Shown: positions 1-5,065 of the stretch, piece by piece | How positions within the stretch are numbered: position 1 is the stretch's first letter | How the letters are laid out: each line of letters begins with the position of its first letter | Assembly (NCBI GenBank): GCA_031280855.1 | Contig: JAITGH010000058.1 | Location: forward strand, 1 to 5,407 | Origin: Oscillospiraceae bacterium | GTDB lineage: Bacteria; Bacillota; Clostridia; Oscillospirales; Oscillospiraceae | DNA: 5,407 nt | Direction: 5' to 3' | Made by a program: the position numbers and the translations under genes | The notes under the pieces: generated by a model | Told to the model about the DNA's origin: nothing | Database searches by the model: none | The model's input: the letters and a program-made list of their open reading frames with translations, nothing else

Positions 1-380
1 TCGTCGCTGCTAAGGAAGCTGATCTCGGACGGACTGATCTCGGCGGGGTATACGAATCTGACGGTGACGATGAACGGTATGGAGGCGTGGAACGTACTGG
101 AGAGCTTCAAAAATATGCCGGGCGGAGCGCCGATTTCCAACTTCGTCGACCTTGTAATCACGGACATCGAAATGCCGCAGATGGACGGTCATCATCTGTG
201 CAAGCAGATCAAGACGGATCCGAAGTTAAGCTCGCTGCCGGTGATCATATTCTCGTCGTTGATCGATGAGGCGATGGAGGCGAAAGGTCGCGAGGTCGGC
301 GCGGACGCTCAACTGGCGAAGCCGGACATAGCGCTGCTGGTCTCGCTGATCCGGGATCTGACGAATACGGATCATTCGGA

Positions 381-384
<4 letters not shown>
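1..384 (+). CDS. cheV: CheV-type chemotaxis adaptor, C-terminal receiver domain (5' end outside window)
   Basis: Frame 1 is open from the left edge to a TGA at 382-384, giving 127 residues of a response-regulator receiver domain. Visible motifs are SSLLRKLISDGL at the start (helix 1, just after the acidic pair, which lies outside the window), VITDIEMPQMDG with the likely phospho-acceptor Asp at window residue 55, VIIFSSL with the switch Ser near 85, and GADAQLAKP with the conserved Lys at 107. In CheV proteins this domain follows a CheW-like domain and helps couple chemoreceptors to the CheA kinase; phosphorylation is linked to adaptation. The combination of DIEMPQMDGHHL, FSSL and GADAQ..KP is typical of CheV rather than of CheY or DNA-binding regulators, and the protein ends right after the receiver, as CheV does. 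The CheW-like half is not visible, so the CheV call rests on the receiver alone. The next gene overlaps its stop by 4 nt. Confidence 0.85.
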
Positions 385-936
<552 letters not shown>

Positions 937-949
937 ACATCAACCTTTA

Positions 950-984
950 ACAGCGCTGATACATCCGCGCTGTAGAGTTTTTTT
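950..984 (+). terminator. Possible rho-independent terminator of the cheV/GNAT transcript
   Basis: On the plus strand ACAGCGC (950-956) and GCGCTGT (967-973) form a perfect 7-bp stem with a 10-nt loop, then AGAG and a run of seven T (978-984). The position fits the end of the cheV-GNAT transcript, which would have to run antisense through tRNA-Arg to reach it. The 4-nt gap between stem and T run is unusual for an intrinsic terminator, and the T run is also part of a direct repeat, so the call is tentative. Confidence 0.4.
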
Positions 985-1005
985 ACCTGCGTTACCTTTA
1001 AGGAT
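966..1005. repeat. Imperfect 40-bp direct repeat, copy 1
   Basis: It starts CGCGCTGTAGAGTTTTTTT and matches the copy at 1057-1096 at about 30 of 40 positions without gaps, 91 bp apart. It lies between the two tRNA genes, about 30 bp upstream of tRNA-Arg in that gene's direction. It may be a duplicated tRNA spacer or trailer. Confidence 0.5.
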
Positions 1006-1056
1006 CGCAAGTCAAATTGCGTCTCAATCCGGCAGTAACGACCGGGCTTACGAGGG

Positions 1057-1096
1057 CGCGCTGTAAAGTTCTTTTGCTTGCTTTTCTTTCAAGAAG
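1057..1096. repeat. Imperfect 40-bp direct repeat, copy 2
   Basis: It starts CGCGCTGTAAAGTTCTTTT. In the minus-strand direction it begins 6 nt after the CCA end of tRNA-His, so it is the immediate 3' trailer of that tRNA. Copy 1 is at 966-1005. The shared part on the minus strand is purine-rich and ends in TACAGCGCG in both copies. Confidence 0.5.
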
Positions 1097-1102
1097 AGTA
1101 AC

Positions 1103-1180
1103 TGGGGTGGATGATCGGACTCGAACCGACGGCCTCTAGGGCCACAACCTAGCGCTCTAACCTCCTGAGCTACACCCACC
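1103..1180 (-). tRNA. tRNA-His (anticodon GTG)
   Basis: The minus strand gives a full cloverleaf. The acceptor is GTGGGTG with CATCCAC, D stem GCTC/GAGC with a 9-nt loop, anticodon stem CTAGG/CCTAG around loop TTGTGGC (anticodon GTG), a 5-nt variable loop, and T arm GTCGG-TTCGAGT-CCGAT. The discriminator is C73 with encoded CCA, and the base just before position 1 is G, supplying the extra G-1:C73 pair that is the identity element of histidine tRNA; it is included in these coordinates. A consensus promoter lies about 65 bp upstream, and tRNA-Arg follows about 165 bp downstream on the same strand. Confidence 0.97.
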
Positions 1181-1245
1181 GCAATGCACGGATTCTCTTG
1201 ACCTCAACGGCATCGCGCCGAACCCCCCTGCCACGCAATATTTAC

Positions 1246-1274
1246 ATTATACCACACTTCCTCCCGTTTGTCAA
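1246..1274 (-). promoter_or_regulatory. Perfect-consensus sigma-A promoter for the tRNA-His/tRNA-Arg unit
   Basis: Read on the minus strand, TTGACA (1274-1269) and TATAAT (1251-1246) are separated by exactly 17 bp. Both hexamers match the sigma-70/sigma-A consensus fully. Transcription should start near 1239, giving a leader of about 60 nt before tRNA-His. A second TTGACA lies 22 bp further upstream (1296-1291) but has no -10 partner of its own. Confidence 0.9.
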
Positions 1275-1551
1275 GTACTTTTTTCACAAATGTCAATACC
1301 ATTCGCAACAAAATCTCAAAAAAAAATTTTGCAGCCCCATCTCCGCACCTCTCAACCGAGTTAAACCGCAGCCTAAAGCCGGTCGCGGACGCGCCAACGC
1401 GAGCAGTCGCTCGACCGCCGCACAGTCGTCAGCCGTCACGCCGGCCTGTACCCCGTCTACTCCGACACCGAGCCTTACAGCCTCCTCAGGGCGATATAGT
1501 CCCCCCCCCAGCTCCTGATCCCAAGCCGCGCCACCTCGTCACCGGCTATAA
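1275..1551. other. Gene-free interval with short open frames and homopolymer tracts
   Basis: No convincing gene is present here. Long A and T tracts (A9 at 1318-1326 on the plus strand) are followed by GC-rich sequence with a run of nine C at 1501-1509. On the minus strand one frame is open from 1579 to a TAA at 1475-1477 and reads ...AGDEVARLGIRSWGGDYIALRRL; the only usual start in it is GTG at 1534. A second minus frame (1538 to a TGA at 1293-1295) reads ...EEAVRLGVGVDGVQAGV and on. Both have protein-like composition but lack good ribosome sites, and I recognise neither. Plus-strand frames here are low in complexity. Gene remnants are possible. Confidence 0.4.
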
Positions 1552-1593
1552 CGGCTCTCCTGTAGGCTAGACGCTCATTCTACAGGAGAGCCG
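1552..1593. other. Perfect 14-bp hairpin downstream of pth
   Basis: CGGCTCTCCTGTAG (1552-1565) and CTACAGGAGAGCCG (1580-1593) are perfect inverted repeats with a 14-nt loop. The hairpin begins 23 nt after the pth stop, where a 3' end would be expected. No T run follows on either strand (TTATAG on the minus side, ATTAATA on the plus side), so it is not a standard intrinsic terminator. It may stabilise the 3' end, act with Rho or another factor, or be a repeat element. Confidence 0.6.
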
Positions 1594-1616
1594 ATTAATA
1601 CGACCATCGGTTACGG

Positions 1617-2210
1617 TCAGTTGAACTTGTTCATCGCGGTCTCGACGTCGTGCGCGATCAGCGTCTCGAGCACGTCGGGCACGAGCTCCGCGCACTCCCG
1701 CAGTGTGTCGAGGCTCGATTTGTCAAGCTTCCCGATGACCCAATCGATGCGGTCATGCTCCGGGTGCGAGGGCTTGCCGATCCCGAGCTTGATGCGAGGG
1801 TAATCGCGAGTCCCGAGGTGCGCGGTAACGCTCTTGATCCCGTTGTGACCGCCGTCGGAGCCTCCGCGCTTGATACGAAGCTTACCGGGCGCGAGGTCGA
1901 GGTCGTCATGCACGACTACGACGCGCTCCGGCGCAAGCTTATAGAACCGCACGGCGGCGGCGACGGCTTCTCCGCTCAGGTTCATGTACGTCATCGGCTT
2001 CATGAGCAGCACTCGAGCACCGCCGATGACGGCAAGCTCGGTATGCGACTTGAACTTCGCGCGGCGAATGCGAACTCCGACGGAAGACTCGACATAATCC
2101 GCCGCAATCCAACCGGCGTTATGACGCGTAAGCTCGTGCCGTGCGTCCGGGTTCCCTAAAAACACGATCAGCCATTCCGGCGGAGCGGTCGGCGCGTTGA
2201 ATCTAAACAT
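1617..2210 (-). CDS. pth: Peptidyl-tRNA hydrolase
   Basis: This 197-residue cytoplasmic enzyme cleaves the ester bond of peptidyl-tRNA released early from ribosomes and recycles tRNA; it is normally essential. The length fits the bacterial Pth family (about 185-200). Key residues are all visible: Asn20 in LGNP, catalytic His30 in TRHN, Asn77 in MNLSG, Asp102 in VHDDLDLAPG, and His122/Asn123 in GGSDGGHNGIKS, corresponding to E. coli N10, H20, N68, D93, H113 and N114. Two positions are unusual: the common GLGNPG is FLGNPD, and the aromatic residue three before TRHN is His25. The ATG start gives the N-terminus MFRFNAPTAPPEWLIV, like the short extension seen in Clostridia. The only Shine-Dalgarno-like AAGGA overlaps the prs stop, about 17 nt upstream, so initiation may depend on coupling. 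It lies 20 nt after prs, in a likely operon. Confidence 0.95.
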   Translation of the reverse strand: MFRFNAPTAPPEWLIVFLGNPDARHELTRHNAGWIAADYVESSVGVRIRRAKFKSHTELAVIGGARVLLMKPMTYMNLSGEAVAAAVRFYKLAPERVVVVHDDLDLAPGKLRIKRGGSDGGHNGIKSVTAHLGTRDYPRIKLGIGKPSHPEHDRIDWVIGKLDKSSLDTLRECAELVPDVLETLIAHDVETAMNKFN

Positions 2211-2230
2211 ATCGTTTTGCTATGCGTTCC

Positions 2231-3187
2231 TTAGAACAGCGACGCGAGCGAGACCTCGTCATGGATCCTGCGAATCGCCTCTGCGAAGAGGTGCGAGGAC
2301 GAGATGTACTCGATCTTCGGGCACGCAGGCTTATCCGCCGGATACGGGATCGTGTCAAGCAGCGTCAGCTTCTCGATTGCGCTTGCGTTAAGGATGTCGA
2401 GCGCAGCTCCCGCAAGTACCCCGTGAGTCGCGAACGCGTAGACTTGCTCCGCGCCGAACGCTTGAACGGCCGCAGCCGCGTGAACCAGCGTACCCGCCGT
2501 CGAGACGACCTCGTCCAGCATCAGCACATGCTTGCCGTTGACTCTGCCGATGACGTTTAGCGCCTCCGACGAGTCAGACACGCTGAAATTACGGCGTTTC
2601 TCGACGATCGCAAGGTCGAGCCCCAATCGGTCGGCGAACATGCGCGATCGCTTTACGTTGCCGATGTCTGCCGAGACGACGATGTACTCGCCGGGGTTAT
2701 TCTTCATCAGTTTCTTGCACGAATCGACGAATTGACCCATGCCCAGCAGATGGTCGAGCGGAATGTCGAAGAACCCCTGGATCTGATCCGCGTGCAAATC
2801 CATGGTCAAGACTCGATCCGCGCCCGCCGTAGTGATCAGATTCGCGACAAGCTTTGCGCTTATCGGATCGCGTGACTTCGCCTTGCGATCCTGACGCGCA
2901 TATCCGAAATACGGGATCACTGCGGTGATTCGAGCCGCGCTGGCGCGTTTGCACGCGTCGATCATGATCAGCAGCTCCATCATGTTCTCGTTCACGGGGT
3001 TGCATGTCGATTGCACGAGGAACACGTCGGTGCCGCGCACGGTCTCGTAGATTGAGATGTTGCACTCCCCATCAGAGAATCGCGCAACGTCCGCACGTCC
3101 AAGCGTCTTACCAAGCTCGCGGCATATCGCGTTAGCAAGCGGTAAGTTAGAGTTCCCCGCGAACATCACCAGCTCTGTTTGTCTCAT
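2231..3187 (-). CDS. prs: Ribose-phosphate pyrophosphokinase (PRPP synthetase)
   Basis: The 318-residue protein makes phosphoribosyl pyrophosphate from ribose 5-phosphate and ATP, the precursor for purines, pyrimidines, histidine and NAD. Family landmarks are ARFSDGE (35-41), the PRPP-synthetase pattern NPVNENMMELLIMIDACKRA (63-82), PYFGYARQDRK (92-102, ATP-binding loop), DLHADQIQGFFDIPLDHL (130-147, metal-binding His132), the catalytic loop VEKRR (195-199) and the ribose-phosphate loop LDEVVSTAGTL (224-234). The last usually begins Asp-Asp; here it is Asp-Glu with Ser in place of the later Asp. The segment SADIGNVKRSR also departs from the usual DxGG. The start chosen is ATG 3187, because GGGAGG lies 9 nt upstream and the protein then begins MRQTELVMFAGNSN, as in the family; an upstream ATG at 3232 lacks this support. 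pth follows after 20 nt. A strong promoter precedes it at 3286-3314. Confidence 0.95.
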   Translation of the reverse strand: MRQTELVMFAGNSNLPLANAICRELGKTLGRADVARFSDGECNISIYETVRGTDVFLVQSTCNPVNENMMELLIMIDACKRASAARITAVIPYFGYARQDRKAKSRDPISAKLVANLITTAGADRVLTMDLHADQIQGFFDIPLDHLLGMGQFVDSCKKLMKNNPGEYIVVSADIGNVKRSRMFADRLGLDLAIVEKRRNFSVSDSSEALNVIGRVNGKHVLMLDEVVSTAGTLVHAAAAVQAFGAEQVYAFATHGVLAGAALDILNASAIEKLTLLDTIPYPADKPACPKIEYISSSHLFAEAIRRIHDEVSLASLF

Positions 3188-3196
3188 TTGCGTAAG

Positions 3197-3202
3197 CCTC
3201 CC
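3197..3202 (-). promoter_or_regulatory. Ribosome binding site that sets the prs start
   Basis: GGGAGG on the minus strand lies 9 nt before ATG 3187-3185. The upstream in-frame ATG at 3232 has no comparable site and would add 15 residues not expected for the family. Confidence 0.8.
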
Positions 3203-3215
3203 AACAAGATTTGAA

Positions 3216-3259
3216 GCCGCGTGCGCGGCCACAAGTTATGAACCTGCTGACGTAGGTTC
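3216..3259 (-). promoter_or_regulatory. Two small hairpins in the prs leader
   Basis: In the roughly 90-nt untranslated leader, GAACCT (3240-3245) and AGGTTC (3254-3259) form a 6-bp stem with an 8-nt loop, and GCCGC (3216-3220) with GCGGC (3225-3229) forms a 5-bp stem with a 4-nt loop. The second includes GTGCGCGGC (3221-3229), the same 9-mer found in the promoter palindrome. They may affect translation or mRNA stability, but no known riboswitch class is recognised. Confidence 0.35.
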
Positions 3260-3273
3260 TCGTCTCGGCGATT

Positions 3274-3307
3274 CGCCGCGCACTTACTATATCACAAGTG
3301 CGCGGCG
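3274..3307. promoter_or_regulatory. Perfect palindrome enclosing the prs -10 box (candidate operator)
   Basis: CGCCGCGCACTT (3274-3285) and AAGTGCGCGGCG (3296-3307) are a perfect 12-bp inverted repeat with a 10-bp centre (3286-3295) that begins with the -10 hexamer. One arm fills most of the spacer between -35 and -10, and the other covers the predicted start point. A dimeric regulator bound here would block polymerase. The palindrome also starts 24 nt after the stop of the upstream gene, so in readthrough RNA it would be a strong hairpin; no U run follows, so a terminator is less likely. Confidence 0.65.
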
Positions 3308-3314
3308 TTGTCAA
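3286..3314 (-). promoter_or_regulatory. Sigma-A promoter of prs-pth
   Basis: On the minus strand TTGACA (3314-3309) and TATAGT (3291-3286) are 17 bp apart; only one base differs from the full consensus. Transcription should begin near 3279, giving a leader of about 92 nt before the prs ATG. Confidence 0.88.
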
Positions 3315-3330
3315 CGACCATTTTCTGAGT

Positions 3331-4869
3331 CTAGAACAGCAGCTCGAACTTGTTGCCGTCCGTGGTGAAGTACTCGTGCTCATCGCCGTCGTCGTCTATC
3401 ACCCGGATAATCGCAGAATGGAAGTCCGACACGATAGATTGGACGTCGCCGTCGAACTTACCGACCTTCTTGCTCTTGCCGCCGTCGGAGCGGTACAGCT
3501 CGTAATCGCTGACGTACAGCAGCGTCTTGCCTTTCAGCAGCACGCGTCCCGTATAGTCGTCGGTGATAAGTTTAGCTTTACCCGCGCCCTTCTTGTACAT
3601 CAAGCCGTCATAGTCTTCGTAGAAAATGCCGCCGTCAGAGGTAACAAGCGCATTGGAAGTACGAAGGTCACCGTCCACAAGCACAGTCGGATCCGCGTCC
3701 GCGTTGAATGCGTTCATCTTGTACACCCGATTGTTCTTCGTGTAGTACAGCGTCTTACCGTCGCGAGCCAACGTGTAGTAACCGGCGTTCTTCACGACGG
3801 AGCTTGTCTCGAACTTGCGGTTGATTCGCGAAACGCCGCCGCTATCGTCACGGTAGAACGTATCGGCGAAGCTCGACGCCGAAATTTGATAGGACATACG
3901 AGCGGTATTCGCCGGAGTCACGTAGGTCCGATATTGCCGAGAAAGCGAGATCCGCTTCTGACCGTTTACACTGATGAAAGATCTCGCAGAGTCGTCGGAG
4001 TCGGAGACGTAGATTATCTGCGATAAATCCTTGTTGAAGAGTACTTCCGATAATCCTTCACCAAGCTTCTCTTTCTTGTCGCTGTTCATTCCGCGCTGAA
4101 CGTAATAAACGCTTAGCTTCGAGTAATACACGTACTTCGCGCCGTTCGCAACCGCGAACGGGATCGCGTCCTTGCCGAGCTCCTGCGGCTTGCCGTTCCG
4201 GATGTACCCGCGTACGTTACCGTCTTTCGAGGTAGCATACCCGACAGTCTTGCCGTTCGGCGATATAGAGATTGCACGGTCGATGACCTCATTTGCGATC
4301 TTCGTGCTTTTGCCGCCGTCATACAAGTACAGATCGGTGGTACCCGTCGAGCTGCCATCGCCCTTAGTGTAGGCGACCGCGTTACCGTCAGCGGAGATCA
4401 TGAAACTGCGCACCTCGTCCGAGACCTTCTTCGTTTTACCGTCCACGTAGTAGAGCGTGTAACCGGACTCGCCGGAGACTTTGACCGTAAAGGCGGCGGA
4501 CTTGCCGTCCAAACTGCTGAACAGCGTGCTATAGCTGCCCTCGACTCTCGTAGCCGCCGCCCACGTCGGCGCGACGATCGTCTCGTCATTGTCTCTGTCG
4601 TACGTCAGGTACACGGCGCCCTTGCTGTAGCCGTACTTCGACGGCTTGAACAGATTGATCGCGATCAACGCGACCACGATTACCGCGACGATTGCAATCG
4701 CAGGCTTTAGCAGCTTTTGCAGGTTCGGTATGGCTTTGACGGCGGCGCTCGCAACCGCAGTAGCCTCGACCGGTGCGGCAGCAGCGTCAAGCTCGATCGC
4801 ACTCCCGCATGACGCGCAGAACTTCATGTCCGAGGATACCTCGGAGCCGCATACTTTGCATTTGACCAT
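3331..4869 (-). CDS. Membrane-anchored zinc-ribbon protein with an extracytoplasmic beta-propeller-like domain
   Basis: The 512-residue protein has three parts. Residues 4-21 are a zinc ribbon with Cys4, Cys7, Cys18 and Cys21 (CKVCG...FCASCG). After an Ala-rich linker, residues 56-74 form one hydrophobic segment (PAIAIVAVIVVALIAINLF). The remaining 430 or so residues contain repeated short strands and turns such as LYYVDGKTKKV, LYLYDGGKSTKIA, SPNGKTVGYA, ARDGKTLYYTKNN and ELYRSDGGKSKKVG, the pattern of TolB/WD40-like propellers; there are roughly seven such repeats. The ribbon is probably cytoplasmic and the propeller outside; this is inference. The ATG at 4869 is chosen because AAGGAGG lies 8 nt upstream; a longer frame from 4935 would precede the site. 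No enzyme motif is seen and the function is unknown. The preceding gene also encodes zinc ribbons, so the two may act together. Confidence 0.8.
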   Translation of the reverse strand: MVKCKVCGSEVSSDMKFCASCGSAIELDAAAAPVEATAVASAAVKAIPNLQKLLKPAIAIVAVIVVALIAINLFKPSKYGYSKGAVYLTYDRDNDETIVAPTWAAATRVEGSYSTLFSSLDGKSAAFTVKVSGESGYTLYYVDGKTKKVSDEVRSFMISADGNAVAYTKGDGSSTGTTDLYLYDGGKSTKIANEVIDRAISISPNGKTVGYATSKDGNVRGYIRNGKPQELGKDAIPFAVANGAKYVYYSKLSVYYVQRGMNSDKKEKLGEGLSEVLFNKDLSQIIYVSDSDDSARSFISVNGQKRISLSRQYRTYVTPANTARMSYQISASSFADTFYRDDSGGVSRINRKFETSSVVKNAGYYTLARDGKTLYYTKNNRVYKMNAFNADADPTVLVDGDLRTSNALVTSDGGIFYEDYDGLMYKKGAGKAKLITDDYTGRVLLKGKTLLYVSDYELYRSDGGKSKKVGKFDGDVQSIVSDFHSAIIRVIDDDGDEHEYFTTDGNKFELLF

Positions 4870-4877
4870 TGAACGAT

Positions 4878-4884
4878 CCTCCTT
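4878..4884 (-). promoter_or_regulatory. Strong Shine-Dalgarno that fixes the propeller protein start
   Basis: AAGGAGG on the minus strand is separated by 8 nt from ATG 4869-4867. It is the best ribosome site in the window and rules against the longer frame that opens at 4935. Confidence 0.85.
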
Positions 4885-4919
4885 CCTAATCGCACAAAAG
4901 TATGTCCGCCGCTTTGCGC

Positions 4920-4948
4920 ACCACACAGTCCGCAAAGGGTATTGTCAA
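4920..4948 (-). promoter_or_regulatory. Weak candidate promoter with its -35 box in the element end
   Basis: A consensus TTGACA (4948-4943) lies within the left terminal repeat and faces outward to the propeller gene. The hexamer 17 bp away, TGTGGT (4925-4920), is a poor -10, and the 7-bp hairpin left by the insertion overlaps it. Activity is doubtful. Confidence 0.25.
4930..4937. repeat. Target site duplication, left copy
   Basis: CCGCAAAG directly abuts the left end of the element and is repeated exactly at 5043-5050; the bases on either side do not match, so the duplication is exactly 8 bp. Confidence 0.75.
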
Positions 4949-5042
4949 AAATTTGTAGTAGTACTTAGGATAACGACCGCCGCTGTATCGTGTATACAGC
5001 AAGGGAGGCAGACGAAGTACTACACAGCTTTTTGACATTACC
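4938..5042. mobile_element. MITE-like 105-bp non-autonomous element
   Basis: The ends are imperfect inverted repeats of about 28 bp. Working inward they pair as GGTA/TACC, one mismatch, TGTCAAAAA/TTTTTGACA, a 2-nt mismatch, TGT/ACA, a 1-nt bulge, and GTAGTACTT/AAGTACTAC. The 48-nt centre holds a further perfect 7-bp hairpin (GCTGTAT 4982-4988, ATACAGC 4994-5000). Perfect 8-bp direct repeats flank the element exactly at the repeat boundaries. It has no coding capacity, so a transposase elsewhere would have to move it. The end sequence and the 8-bp duplication resemble IS256/mutator-type elements as I know them; ISL3-type ends are the alternative. The family assignment is inference; the structure is seen directly. 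Confidence 0.72.
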
Positions 5043-5050
5043 CCGCAAAG
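5043..5050. repeat. Target site duplication, right copy
   Basis: CCGCAAAG directly abuts the right end of the element and matches 4930-4937 exactly. With the next three bases it forms the small palindrome CCGCAAAGCGG. Confidence 0.75.
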
Positions 5051-5065
5051 CGGATTCGGTTAACC

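Larger units (their letters stand above)
4909..5053. other. Older 10-bp hairpin interrupted by the inserted element
   Basis: CCGCTTTGCG (4909-4918) and CGCAAAGCGG (5044-5053) are perfect inverted repeats. With the element and one target copy removed they would face each other across a 12-nt loop, 12 nt after the stop of the 5066-5407 gene, the expected place for a terminator or 3' hairpin. The copied target still leaves a 7-bp stem (CTTTGCG 4912-4918 with CGCAAAG 4931-4937). Only a weak T run (TTTT) follows, about 9 nt further on. Confidence 0.55.

Noticed and set aside
1318..1340. Minus-strand T9 run as an intrinsic terminator
   Set aside because: Only a 4-bp stem (GCGG/CTGC) lies just upstream, separated by AAAA; too weak to call.
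1198..1570. Two plus-strand open frames in the gap upstream of tRNA-His
   Set aside because: Low-complexity Ser/Pro/Arg-rich translations, no ribosome site, and they run through the minus-strand tRNA promoter and its T tracts.
1650..2159. 169-codon plus-strand frame opposite pth
   Set aside because: Antisense shadow of a clear pth gene; no start signal or recognisable domain.
3188..3232. Longer prs start at ATG 3232
   Set aside because: GGGAGG lies 9 nt before the ATG at 3187, and the extra 15 residues do not fit the family N-terminus.
3298..4026. 242-codon plus-strand frame opposite the propeller gene
   Set aside because: It is antisense to a well-supported gene with strong start signals, covers the prs promoter and has no family motif.
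4870..4935. Longer start for the propeller protein at ATG 4935
   Set aside because: The strong AAGGAGG lies downstream of that codon and 8 nt before ATG 4869; the extra 22 residues precede the zinc ribbon and look like translated leader.
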